NCBI GenBank assembly: GCA_025403435.1
Contig: CM046344.1
Span: 21,681,652 to 21,745,651, forward strand
Reading direction: 5' to 3'
DNA length: 64,000 nucleotides
Source of the DNA: Artocarpus heterophyllus
Taxonomy: Eukaryota > Streptophyta > Magnoliopsida > Rosales > Moraceae
The notes below the pieces were generated by a model. It was not told the DNA's origin. It saw only the letters and a list, made by a program, of their open reading frames with translations, and did not search any database. A program made the translations under genes and the position numbers. Each line of letters opens with the position of its first letter. Position 1 is the first letter of the stretch. This document shows positions 47,067-59,639 of the stretch, one piece after another.

Positions 47067-48528
47067 TGGAAAAAAAAAAAAAAAGGAGCAAAACGGTATA
47101 AAAATACCAAATTTTGAGCCAAAAACACAAATTTTTCTCTCTCTCCGTGTCAGCAGAACTCAACAACTTGGAAGTCTTCCTTCTATGCATGAAGTGTCCG
47201 TTTCATGCACTGGTCTAGCGCTGACGTAGCATTCCCTCCACTCGATCGAGTTGCGTGTCCAAATTGCCCTTTGAAACCTGCTAAGACAATTGAAAAACTG
47301 GGACCCACTTATGTAATGCTTTTAATGATATGCGCTACAATACCTTTCACAATAAATGCACCACATCACTTGATACCGATGTGATGAAAATCATACATTC
47401 ACCTTTCATTTTGCTCCAGCAGTAGTCAAAAAGCACTGTCTTAAACAGAAAAGTTTCCTCGATTTAAAATATTTTGTTATAGTATTTTTTTTTATAAAGA
47501 TTTAAATTTTTATTTAAATATTTTATTCAAATACTTGAACTAAACAGACTCTTAGTATTTGTTGATTTTTATTAATACTAATTATTTGTTTACATTTTTT
47601 AATTCTTTATATGTTTTATTTTAAATTTCTTTCACAAATGTTAGATATTTCACTAAATTTTCTTTATTAAGGTAGTGGTGGGAGGATCACGCAAGGGGCA
47701 TTTTAACATACTTTTGTTAAATTATTCATTGAACAACTAAAATGAAAAATTAAGATTGGTTCAATAAAAAAAAACTAACGTGTTCGTAGACGATTTTGGT
47801 GGTTTTTTTTTTAAAGTGCGGTGGATAAACCAAAAACAAAATTTGCTTTTAAGCATTTTTAATATTTCTAATAAAAATCACATCAAACCAAATTACTTAT
47901 AAGTGATTTAAGTGGTTTGGTTTCATGAATTTAAGCTTAAGATCACAAAAGTTTTATATATTTGCTTATAAAAAAATTAGAATCAATATTTAAAAACATT
48001 TATAAAAGGCCTAAAAGTTCACCATTCAAAGTTATAATTCAAACCAACTACAAAACTAAAAATGTCATAGTAGATAAATCAAACTACACCAACCAAATTT
48101 TGTTCACATCCATAAATTCCAAATTACAAAAGAACAACTAACTAAAGAGTCAAAAATATAAATTATAAAAAAAAATTGTATGGAAAAGATCATTTTGCGT
48201 ATAGAATCTGTTCAATGACAAATAAAAAATTAACTATATAAAAAGTAATGAAAATTAACATATTTAAAAAATACTTACAAAATTAAAAATTATATGTATG
48301 ATGGTTTGGTAGCGGTTTGAGTGGGCAGTTCTACAAACCAAACGGCCTACAATTATTTGTGTAAAAAAAGTCCAAGAAAAAGAAAACCAACAATTTGGGT
48401 TTTTTTTTTAATTTTTAATTTTTAATTGTTATTATTATTTTTAACTTTGGATTGACTTGTTTGATGGATTTTTTGAACACCCCTAACACCAATCCTATTC
48501 CATAAACTATCTCATGCAGCCCAAAATA

Positions 48529-49224
48529 TAGGGGTGCACAAAAACCGCCCCGCAACCGCCGGTCGCCCGCAACCGCCGCCCGCCCGCCCAAAAAAAAGAC
48601 TATGCGGATTCAACCCACCCGCCTACATATGTTGGCGGGCGGGTATGGTTTTAAATTTTAGGGGGCAGGTTCAACCCGAACCCGCCCGCCTAATTCTTAA
48701 AAAAAAAAAAAAAAAAAATCTTAATCTAAACCTCTCCCACTCCTTATTCTTTAAAAAGAAAAAGAACATTTGACTTTATTCATCATTTCATCTGTAGTAT
48801 CCTGTTATTTTCGAACCCAATGAACATGTTTTATGGAAGAACAAGAATTCTTGACTTTGTTCATCACTTCATATATAGTTGATGTTTCTTGTTGCAATGA
48901 ATGATTATGTTTCTTAATTTGTTGTGAATATGGTTATTGTCTTTAGGCGTCAAACTTGGTTGTTGTTGAGAATGCTTCATACATTATCGTCTTATATTTT
49001 CTACAAATTTTCTTCACTTTTTTTTAATAAAAAAGAGCTCAAAAAATTATATTGTACATTAGTGTAGACCCAACCCGCCCAACCCGCCCGCACCCGCCCG
49101 CCCCCAAACCGAAACCGCCCGCCACTCCATGGGCGGTTTGTGGGTTGGTTAATCGCCAACTTGCCACTTCAAAAAACCGCCCCGCACCCGCCTAAAAACC
49201 CCACCCACCCGTTGTTCACCCCTA
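48529..49224. mobile_element. Non-autonomous hAT element, unit 1 (chimeric flanks)
   Basis: Starts TAGGGGTGCACAA and ends TTGTTCACCCCTA, so the terminal repeats match at 12 of 13 positions. Left flank is CCAAAATA; right flank is GTTTCATG, so there is no target duplication. Subterminal GC-rich CCCGCCCGC repeats flank an AT-rich core. The 79-codon frame here is a translation of these repeats and not a protein. Confidence 0.85.
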
Positions 49225-50553
49225 GTTTCATGCACTGGTCTAGCGCTGACGTAGCATTCCCTCCACTCGATCGAGTTGCGTGTCCAAATTGCCCTTTGAA
49301 ACCTGCTAAGACAATTGAAAAACTGGGACCCACTTATGTAATGCTTTTAATGATATGCGCTACAATACCTTTCACAATAAATGCACCACATCACTTGATA
49401 CCGATGTGATGAAAATCATACATTCACCTTTCATTTTGCTCCAGCAGTAGTCAAAAAGCACTGTCTTAAACAGAAAAGTTTCCTCGATTTAAAATATTTT
49501 GTTATAGTATTTTTTTTTATAAAGATTTAAATTTTTATTTAAATATTTTATTCAAATACTTGAACTAAACAGACTCTTAGTATTTGTTGATTTTTATTAA
49601 TACTAATTATTTGTTTACATTTTTTAATTCTTTATATGTTTTATTTTAAATTTCTTTCACAAATGTTAGATATTTCACTAAATTTTCTTTATTAAGGTAG
49701 TGGTGGGAGGATCACGCAAGGGGCATTTTAACATACTTTTGTTAAATTATTCATTGAACAACTAAAATGAAAAATTAAGATTGGTTCAATAAAAAAAAAC
49801 TAACGTGTTCGTAGACGATTTTGGTGGTTTTTTTTTTAAAGTGCGGTGGATAAACCAAAAACAAAATTTGCTTTTAAGCATTTTTAATATTTCTAATAAA
49901 AATCACATCAAACCAAATTACTTATAAGTGATTTAAGTGGTTTGGTTTCATGAATTTAAGCTTAAGATCACAAAAGTTTTATATATTTGCTTATAAAAAA
50001 ATTAGAATCAATATTTAAAAACATTTATAAAAGGCCTAAAAGTTCACCATTCAAAGTTATAATTCAAACCAACTACAAAACTAAAAATGTCATAGTAGAT
50101 AAATCAAACTACACCAACCAAATTTTGTTCACATCCATAAATTCCAAATTACAAAAGAACAACTAACTAAAGAGTCAAAAATATAAATTATAAAAAAAAA
50201 TTGTATGGAAAAGATCATTTTGCGTATAGAATCTGTTCAATGACAAATAAAAAATTAACTATATAAAAAGTAATGAAAATTAACATATTTAAAAAATACT
50301 TACAAAATTAAAAATTATATGTATGATGGTTTGGTAGCGGTTTGAGTGGGCAGTTCTACAAACCAAACGGCCTACAATTATTTGTGTAAAAAAAGTCCAA
50401 GAAAAAGAAAACCAACAATTTGGGTTTTTTTTTTAATTTTTAATTTTTAATTGTTATTATTATTTTTAACTTTGGATTGACTTGTTTGATGGATTTTTTG
50501 AACACCCCTAACACCAATCCTATTCCATAAACTATCTCATGCAGCCCAAAATA

Positions 50554-51251
50554 TAGGGGTGCACAAAAACCGCCCCGCAACCGCCGGTCGCCCGCAACCG
50601 CCGCCCGCCCGCCCAAAAAAAAGACTATGCGGATTCAACCCACCCGCCTACATATGTTGGCGGGCGGGTATGGTTTTAAATTTTAGGGGGCAGGTTCAAC
50701 CCGAACCCGCCCGCCTAATTCTTAAAAAAAAAAAAAAAAAAAATCTTAATCTAAACCTCTCCCACTCCTTATTCTTTAAAAAGAAAAAGAACATTTGACT
50801 TTATTCATCATTTCATCTGTAGTATCCTGTTATTTTCGAACCCAATGAACATGTTTTATGGAAGAACAAGAATTCTTGACTTTGTTCATCACTTCATATA
50901 TAGTTGATGTTTCTTGTTGCAATGAATGATTATGTTTCTTAATTTGTTGTGAATATGGTTATTGTCTTTAGGCGTCAAACTTGGTTGTTGTTGAGAATGC
51001 TTCATACATTATCGTCTTATATTTTCTACAAATTTTCTTCACTTTTTTTTAATAAAAAAGAGCTCAAAAAATTATATTGTACATTAGTGTAGACCCAACC
51101 CGCCCAACCCGCCCGCACCAGCCCGCCCCCAAACCGAAACCGCCCGCCACTCCATGGGTGGTTTGTGGGTTGGTTAATCGCCAACCCGTCACTTAAAAAA
51201 ACCGCCCCGCACCCGTCCGAAAACCGTAAACCCGCCCGTTGTTTACCCCTA
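50554..51251. mobile_element. Non-autonomous hAT element, unit 2 (intact target duplication)
   Basis: Starts TAGGGGTGCACAA and ends TTGTTTACCCCTA. It is flanked by the 8-bp direct repeat CCAAAATA at 50546-50553 and 51252-51259, the hallmark of hAT insertion. Its last 150 bases differ at many positions from the unit 1 copy although the rest is the same. Confidence 0.9.
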
Positions 51252-51259
51252 CCAAAATA

Positions 51260-52365
51260 TGTTGCCGCCAATGTCAAAGGCAAATGTAATCGAGTGGGGG
51301 CACGTGCCCTCACTCAATATTTAAAACTTAATTTTTACTTCAAAAAAAAATTTAAAAATTCTTAGATATATTTTTATTGTGCCCTCATTGAATAATTTAA
51401 AAATATTGTTTTATCCCTATTTTACAATAAAAATTATAGTTGTGCCATACTTAATGATGAAAATATATTACCATATATCAATTCAATAAAATAATATATA
51501 CTTTTTTTTGCATGGTGTCCCGTTGAAAAAAAATTTTGCATCCGTCACTGCCTTCCACTACATCATTATATATCTATATTGTAATTAGTTTTAGATACGT
51601 TTTTTCTTGAGGTCCTGCAAATACAATTTTGTTTATGGTTTAGATATCTTTTTGTGGTGTGTTTTTTATGCAACCCTTGTTCTTTTCACCCCAAATTCCG
51701 TTTCTGAAAATGAAGCACAATCTCTGTGCTTAAAGCTTAAAACATGAAATGCTAGGATGGTATTAAGTGGATACACATGTGAAAAGAAAAAATGTGGATA
51801 AGCTGTCATTTTTTCTTGCGGTAAGATCTGAATTAATCCTGCAAACATATAACCACCTACAATCACATGAAAATCATCATACCAAATACCATAAAAGTGT
51901 TTTACATAGTATTGGTTAATGTAGAGGGTTAGTTGGAAGAAATTACACAGATGATATTTTTGATCTTTTTCTTTGCAAGATCCTTTAAAATCTTATATAA
52001 AAATATCTTTCAAAATCAACAGATATTACTGTAGATAACTTCAGTTACATGAAAATCATTATACCAAATAAAAAAATGGGTGGAGGGAGACAAAATAATT
52101 AAAAAAAAAAGAGAGGGAAAAAGAAGAGAGGGGTGAAAGGAGTGGGATGGCAAGGAATTTTGGGACCACCTTCAGGCAAACTTCCCGGTCAAAAATTGGG
52201 CCTCCAAACTCATAAAAAAATGGGCTTTCTGGTGGTAAGGCAGATCTGCAAGGCGAAGCTTCCATTGAAGTGGATCAAAGGTAGGTCAGATTGTAGTTGG
52301 TCGTCGATTTGGAGGTTTTTTTTTTTTTTTCGTGCATTTAATGCTCAGTGGCCAAAAACCTTTAA
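51260..52365. other. Intergenic DNA
   Basis: AT-rich, no supported gene; a poly-T run is at 52318-52330. Confidence 0.5.
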
Positions 52366-52472
52366 GGCATGTTTGGTATATTATATTATATTATATTATA
52401 TTATGTTATATTGTATTATATTATATTATATAAAAAATAAAATACAATACAATACGATGTGTCAAATAAGCC

Positions 52473-54631
52473 TGTCACGTCCCGGAGTACGGGAGGTGAC
52501 GTGGCGGATTATTTAGATTAATTAAAGGAGAATTTTAATTAAAACCAATGGTTTAAGGATCAAATTAAATGAGAAATAAGAAGATTTCTACCATATTTTT
52601 ATAAAAGAATTTATAAATATCAAGCAAATAATAAAAATTAAATAAAAAAACCACGAGTATGGGTTCCACAACCTACAACTTGTGCACACACATGGTTCTG
52701 ACAATATCATAAATACAATTACAGTCTAAGTACAAATAAAGTTAAAACCTTACATGCCTTGATTAAACAATACAAAATATAAATAATCCTCCTATTGCTC
52801 CTGAGTTCGGTCTGAAGAATCCTCTCCAAACCTAAACGGGAAACCACCTAGAGGGGGGAAATTTAAAACAATAAAACGTGAGCGAAAGGCTCAGTAGGAC
52901 TATGTTTTATAAATAATTTAATTTAAAGAAACAATTCATTGTTAGGAGTACTCAAAAGAAAACTTTAAATAAATAAGTAAATAAATAACTAAATAAATAA
53001 ATAATTTGAGTAGGGCCGTCCTAACACAGAACAGTCTACTCGCACAATCACAACACCATTTATCTTTTTACATAGGCAAACCATGATATCACCACCGTAG
53101 TGGCCCAGCTGGGTTTCGAGACCTGCCCCTAAGGTCGATCGCTACACGACCCGATCTCTGATATGGCATCATGCCTTTGTGTTTATTATCATTATCATAC
53201 AAAACCCAATTACCGAGTGTTGTCAATTACATTTATTATGAAGTTCATTTCAAGTCACGGTATATTAAAATATAACCGATAAATCCATTTTCAACACCGT
53301 TGAAAAGATTTTAATGGAAATCCTTTTCAAAGCCAAATCATTTCAAAACCAGGCTACCAAAGAAATAGGATAGAAGTCCTACCTCAATACTCATGGCGGT
53401 GCCCCACACCGTAATCCCGGTCCGCTATACGTTAGCTCCGCGGAACCACAAACGATCCTAGATACAAACTAAGTCGATCAATATCTAATTCGAGACATTC
53501 TATGTTACTAAATCATTTCATGATGTCCTAGTGTGCCATTTGTACCTTTAAAATCATTCTATAAGGTTGAGATTTAAATCATGGTTCAAAACAGTGAAAC
53601 GGGTGAAAATCACAAAAATTTTCCATGCCTCGGGCGGTCTGCCGGACTCCCTGCTTCGGCCTGCCGGAATCAAGGTTCGGTAGGCCGAACACTTCCCTAG
53701 GTTCGGCCTGCCGATCAGAAGAACACCGGCCTGCCGATCATCACTCCGGCCTGCCGAACACACAGTTCGGCCTACCGAACTAGGAAAATCCAGAAATCCC
53801 AGCCACGGGTTTCTCGATCCCCAAAATTCAAATCTTGATTCTAACATGTTTTTCTCAAATCCCAGGCATGAAAAACAATCATAGTTGATAGAAAAACATA
53901 CTAGAACATGTTTGGACTCATTTAAACAAGATTTAAACTCGAAATCCTCAAAAATCCGAAAATGAGAAAATGAGGAGAAAAATGAAAAATCTTGAATTCA
54001 ATCCGTTTTTCTTCAATCTAAGCTTAGATTCTAGTTGTTCTAAGTTCATTTAACTCAAATCCACGGTTTTCTAAGCTTAAACAAACCTAGATTTCAAAAA
54101 TGTACAAAATTGAAAATTTTGGAAAAAGTTTAGAAATTTCAAAACTAACCTCGAATCGAAGCTTCAATCCACGTCTTCGGTTGCCGAATCACGTCCCCGA
54201 GCTTCCTCCTTGCTAACCCGAAGCTTGGACTCGAATTTGGATTCAAAAATTTGTGAAGAAATTTGAGAGAGAGAGGAAACCGAGAGAGATCAAGAGGAAG
54301 AGAGAGAGAGAGGTGCGTGAGAGTGAGGAGAGAGAGAGAGAAGAAGGAAATAAATAGAGAAAATTGGTGGGCGGTTTTACTGTGCGAAAACCATGTGCCG
54401 CCCACGGTTTTGCAAAACAGAGTTTTTTTTAATATTTTACAAATTGTTGTGTTTTAAAACTCAAAACATCATTTTAAAACAATATGAAATCATTTGAACG
54501 TATTAATTTAACAAAACAACCAAAAATTCAAAATTCAACCAAATAATCTAATTAATGTTAAAACGTTAATTATGACACACTAATTCATCATTTATATTAC
54601 ATTAACATTAAATAAATTTCGGGGTGTTACA
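52473..54631 (-). mobile_element. 2.2 kb solo LTR, copy 2 (inverted)
   Basis: Plus strand starts TGTCACGTCCCGGAG and ends CGGGGTGTTACA, flanked by AAGCC at 52468-52472 and 54632-54636. On the minus strand it aligns over its whole length with 19011-21208, including GAAATTTATTTAATG, the TATA/CT region and CCTACTGAGCCTTTCGCTCA. No coding domains. Confidence 0.9.
53632..53782. repeat. Cluster of CGGCCTGCCG palindromes (LTR copy 2)
   Basis: Six to seven units, for example TTCGGCCTGCCGGAA at 53654, GTTCGGTAGGCCGAAC at 53674, CCGGCCTGCCGATC at 53726 and the perfect palindrome GTTCGGCCTACCGAAC at 53765. It matches the position of the cluster in copy 1, but individual units have different flanking letters. 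Confidence 0.75.
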
Positions 54632-54637
54632 AAGCCC

Positions 54638-56506
54638 TTAAGGGTTTGATTAATGTGACGGTGAGATTTATGTAGCTGTGGTGGCGTGGTCTTCCGACAA
54701 CAACCGCATGAGCCAAGGGACAAGAGATGCTTTGACTACACCATGCATCTCTTGGGTTTTTCTCACTGCTACAAAATCATAAATAAACGACGAATGTTCT
54801 AAGGTCCATCAAAGAAAACGGCACGAACAAAAATTACGAAATTGTCATTGAATCAGAGCATACCATAGTGGTTTCCAGAAACCTTGTACAACTTTGAGAT
54901 TCCACGACTATGTTATGTACCAGTTTTTTTTTCCCCTAAATTTACATTGCAAGACTTTTTTTTTTTTTTGTCTTTTTTGTTGACGTCCCATTGCTGAAAA
55001 TTTCGTTAGCGGACTTGGATTTTTTTTTCTCTGTGTTGTGATTTGTACTGACAGCGATTTTTACCCCCAATTTGGTGGTGTCTTTGTATTATTTTCTAGA
55101 ATTAGATTGTGTTTTTGGTCTACTTGTTTTCTGTGTAGTTGAGTGTTGTGGGTCTTTTGATTTCAGTGGATTAGATTTTTCCATCCTTTTGAAGTTCTTT
55201 TTTTTTTTTTTTGTGGTTTTTTTAAGAGTCATGTGTGCTTTATACCTATTCGAATATCAGCTTTTAGAACTCGGTACATGTCTATTTTTCTTGAAACTTT
55301 TTCGAGTTTACTGACCAAATCAGTTGTCCATCCGATTGTGGTTTCATGTAGTTTGATATCATATGGGTCACCATTGGTGTTAGTATTTCCTTAATGTGGA
55401 ATATGTTCTCCGTTTTAAATGAAAAAAATAACATGGACATGTTTACTGATAAAAAATTAAAAGAAGAAATAAATTCCAAGATAAAAGAAATTAAGTTCTA
55501 TAAATTTTACAAGTTCTAGAATTCCATTAAAGTATTTACGAGTCTATTAGGCAATATTAAGCTTACTAAGAGAATTAATTTTCTATATGTTGTTTGTTTT
55601 GTTTAAGAGTTAGTAGGAATTAGAATAGAATAAGTGTGATTTCAAAAGTAAGGAGTAAATAATTAAATTTAATCAAAGCAAGGTTATTGTTAGTAAATAG
55701 GTTAGTTGTTTCTATTTCTAAAGGGAATTAATATTTAAATCATGCAGGTATGAGGTGAGAGATAAATTTCTCTTATCAAATAACTTAATTCCTCATATAT
55801 GGAACTTACAACATTTAATTTCTAAATATGTAAGTAAGGACAAGGATTTAAAATCTATAATTTAACTCGGTTTAATGAAATTAAATTCTCGATTAATAAA
55901 CCCATCCTATAAGTGTTTTAAATAATGCAAATGCAACAAAAGAATCAAAGAGTTGTATTTTGATCGATGCAGAGGTTATTTGGAAAAATTCAACACACAA
56001 ATATTGTAATTTTTTATGATCTATTATTAGAATTTTTTCTTCTTGTTTCAATCATGCATGCTCAACTACGCATCCAACAATTACTGCCATGATCACAAAG
56101 AATTGGCCTGTAATTCCCTTTCAAAAAAAAAAAAAAAAAACAAACAAAAGAATTAGCATGTAATTTTTTATTCTTTTATATTTGGTTTAGTGAACCAGGT
56201 CCAGGCTATATTGTGGGTGCAATTATATTATGCAAGATATTTGCCACAAAATATTTGAAGTAATAATAGGATGATTATGTCATATTAAACAATGCATTGC
56301 ACGTCATTCCTCCGTAAAGAAAAAGCACTCTAACGTTGAAAGATATTTATTAACAGGAGCAAGCTTACCACTGACCCATGGGAAGCACAAATTATTTGCG
56401 ACGTTGTCAAGTCATTCACAAAACTTCACCCACAGTAACTGGTTGCTTGATGGTCAAACAGGAACAATTTTTTTAAGAGCTGTCAAGCGGAGCATCTTGT
56501 TAAAAT
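54638..56506. other. Intergenic DNA
   Basis: AT-rich, poly-T runs at 54956 and 55198. Short frames only, none recognised. Confidence 0.5.
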
Positions 56507-57215
56507 TGTTCAAGTTTAAATGTAAAATGTTGAGACAACCTACAGTCTCAGATGGGAGACTTATAAAGTCTTGTAGAACTTTATAAAACTCTATCCTTTT
56601 GAAGGGTTTGATGACTTGTACACCTAAGTCTTACTTAAAGCTCGCACACGCATATGCACGTGGCATCGGTAGTGAGGTCACAGATGTGCTTTTGGCGCTT
56701 ATTGGGCACACTTGGGTACGTGGGTGTGGGTACATGAGTGCGTGACATGTGGCACCTGTAAAAATTAATATTTTACTTTATTTAATTAAATTCAGATTTA
56801 ATGTTTATTTTGTTTTCGGATTTAATCAATTAATTTAAAATAATTCAAATTTATTTTGAAAGGTTATCACCTTTCAACAATAGTGTGAAATTTTAATTTA
56901 ACTGATCTTTATTGTTACAATATTTCCGAACAGGTGGCAGTTATTTTCAAGATGGTGTCATCAACGGTTGTCTTCTAATTATAAATTAAAATTCTTTGTT
57001 TTCATGTTTTGTCTTTCTCTAAAAAAAGTGTTTAGACATTCTTTGTGTTTCTTCTTCATTGCATAGTATAGAAACACATTCATAGGCTTGTCATATTCTG
57101 AAAGCGATTTGTAGAATGATTCTCGTAAGCAATCTTAATTGAAAGGGGGCAAATAATGCTTTAAGGAAAGCGTGTTTCATTATGTTTTTTAAGTCTTCAT
57201 ACCAGATTTCTTACA
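56507..57215 (+). repeat. Copia B LTR, left
   Basis: Begins TGTTCAAGTTTAAATG and ends near ATTTCTTACA. Aligns throughout with 61722-62416 at roughly 80-85% by eye, e.g. GACAACCTA, TTGTACACCTAAG and AAGTCTTCATACCAG. Confidence 0.75.
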
Positions 57216-57234
57216 GTCTTAAAGTTTTACTTTG

Positions 57235-58000
57235 ATGGAGACTGAAACAACTATTGCCACCATTAAAGTGATGAATCCAGAACTGCTTTGTTTGGATCGA
57301 TTTGATGGGACGAATTTCACATGTTGGCAAGAAAAACTGAAATTTCTACTGACTACACTGAAGATTTTTTACGTTCTTGATCTTGCCTTGCCACCAATTC
57401 CAGAACCTATAGATACAGACAGCGATTGATTGAAGGCTGAGCAAAAGAAGCATGAAAAAGACGAACTCATATGTCATAGCCAAATTCTCATGCCTTGTCT
57501 GATCATTTGTACGACCTCTATAAAAATACACCGTCTGCAAAGGAGATTTAGAACGCCCTAGAATTCAAGTATAATGCAGAGAAGGAAGGTACTAAAAAGT
57601 TTCTCATCTCTAAATATTTTGATTTCAAAATGGTTGATGATAAAGCTATGTTGGCTCAAGTTCATGAATTGTAAGTTATTGTCCATAAATTGAGAGTTGT
57701 GAAAATAGAACTTCCCAAACCATTTTAAGTTGTGCAATCATTGTGAAATTGCCGTCAACTTGGAAAGGTTATAGAAAGAAGATTCTTCATAATTCTGAAG
57801 ACTTTTCTTTGGTGCAGATTCAAAAACGTCTACGAGTTGAGAAAGAATCGAGGGCAAGAGATAAGAGTGAAAACTCTTATGCTAGCATTTCTAAAGCCAA
57901 TGCCATGAACAATCCTAACAAACACAACCAACTCTCGATCCTAAAAAAAAGTTTAAGGGAAATTCAACCAAGGAAAGTCTAGGGCATTATGCCTGAGATT
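57235..58000 (+). pseudogene. Copia B gag
   Basis: ATG at 57235 opens METETTIATIKVMN, then LDRFDGTNFTCWQEKLKF and LDLALPPIPEPIDTDSD, followed by a TGA stop and frameshifts. Later pieces include WKGYRKKILHNSEDFSL. The sequence is a copia gag of the TNT1-94-like type. The zinc-knuckle region is partly deleted compared with the second copy (SLGHYA then a stop). Confidence 0.88.
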
Positions 58001-58239
58001 GCAAGTTCAAGAAGAAGCTAAATGAAGAGGCAAAGGTCAATTCTGTTAAAGAAGAAGAGATTGTCGCTACTTTAAATGAAATAAATGTGGTCCAAGGCAA
58101 AGTTCTAGGAAGGTGATATGACACCTGTATCATTGTTCATGTCTCATACAATAGGTCCTTGTTCAGAACTTATCAAGGGATCAAAGATAAACAAGAGATT
58201 TAAATGGGGGATGAAGGACATTCTGAAGTAATTGGCACA

Positions 58240-59460
58240 TAGAATGTGGATTTTTTTTTTTAAAAAAAATTTTGGTAAGAAAATTACTCTAACCAATGTA
58301 CTTTATGTTTTTGATATGAATAGGAACTTCGCTAGTGGGGATGTTTAGGAAAACCCGGAATCAAATCTGTGTGTGAATCTGGCAAGTTGATCTTGTCCAT
58401 AAATGGTACTTTTATTAGGAAAAGCTATTCATGTTGGGGTATAATTAAACTATGTACTGATGACGTTACAATTAATATCAGTAAGAATGTTGTTTTTGCT
58501 TATATGCTTTATGTTCCTCTTTGGCATGAAAGATGAGCACATATAGGAATTAGCACTATGACAAGAATGACTAAATATGGATTAATTTCTTATGATGCCA
58601 ATCGGTTTAAAAAATGTGAAATATGTATTATCTAAAATGGTAAAGAAACCTTTTCATAGTGTTGAGAGAAATTCACAATTGTTGGATTTTGTATATTCGG
58701 AGATTTGTGAATTTAAAGACGTGTTAGTTGGAGATGGTAATAGATATTTGATTGCATTTATTGATAACTGCTTTAGGTTCACATATGTTTATGTTTTAAA
58801 GCATTAAGATGATGCATTTAGTGTATTTAGATCATATAAATTAAGGTAGAAAATCAATTTGGAAAGATAATTAAAGTACTTAGAAATGATAGAGGTGAAG
58901 AATATTTTCCTAACGATTTTAATATTTTTTGTGAAGAACATGGTACTATTCATAATTATTTTGCACCATTCACACCTGAACAAAATGGTTTAGTAGAAAG
59001 AAAAAATAGAACTTTTCACTAGCCGATTAATGCTATGTTATTAAATTTGGGATTGTCATTTAGTTTGTGGGGAGAAGCTATTTTTGCTACATGTCATATT
59101 CATAATAGAATTCTTTTAAAGAAAAATAAAATTTCTCCATATGAGTCGTGGAAGGAAGAAAACTCAACATAGGGTATTTCAAAGTATGAGGTGCCTTATT
59201 ACAAGAATATCAATCCTAAGAGGATGAGATTAGGTCCAGAGGGATAAGAAGTGCTTTTATAGAATATGCTACAAACAATAAAGCATGTAGGCTCTTAAAT
59301 TTAGAGCCTAATCTAATAGTAAAATCTAGAGGTGTGGAGTGTTTTGAGAATTTGTTGATTTCTTATAATAATTCTCAAGCTCCTATCGATGAGATATCTC
59401 AACAAGATACTTCTATTGTAGGAAGGTCACATTTGGAGTTATTTCCTAATGTGGTTGAAT
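58240..59460 (+). pseudogene. Copia B protease/pre-integrase and integrase
   Basis: Broken frames give KKITLTNVLYVFDMNRNFAS, GKLILSINGTFIRKSY, then integrase: KMVKKPFHSVERNSQLLDFV, RYLIAFIDNCFRFTYVYVL and APFTPEQNGLVERKNRTF, with CHIHNRILLKKNKISPYESW after it. Several in-frame stops occur. Confidence 0.8.
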
Positions 59461-59639
59461 GACCTTATAAGCTTTGGAAAAGAAAAAGAATCCAAAAAAA
59501 TAAAGAATTAAGATCTGGTAAAATTAATTCCCAACTTATTTTCTTTTACTTGGTGGAAGGAAATAAATAAAAAGTCACTAAAAACTTCCAATTGTTCTTC
59601 AAATTGAAAAAGATCATACGTCTTTAAAGAAGCTATGGC

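Larger units (their letters stand above)
47200..51251. repeat. 2,025-bp direct tandem duplication ending in hAT elements
   Basis: Unit 1 is 47200-49224 and unit 2 is 49225-51251. The first roughly 1,850 bases look identical in every line compared. Each unit ends with a hAT-like element. The word GTTTCATG starts unit 1 (47200) and lies directly after the hAT end at 49225. Differences are concentrated in the last 150 or so bases. The units contain no convincing gene. Confidence 0.93.
52366..54637. mobile_element. Short Tourist-like MITE interrupted by a solo LTR
   Basis: GGCATGTTTGG at 52366, then TTATA repeats, then TCAAATAAGCC ending at 52472 form an imperfect terminal inverted repeat around a TATTATATTA minisatellite. 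TTAA-like sequence flanks both sides once the LTR (52473-54631) is removed. The solo LTR therefore appears to have inserted into the right terminus. Assignment to PIF/Harbinger-type is tentative. Confidence 0.4.

Noticed and set aside
48534..50798. Identical 79-codon frames in both duplicated units
   Set aside because: They are translations of the GC-rich terminal and subterminal repeats of the hAT element, ending in poly-Lys.
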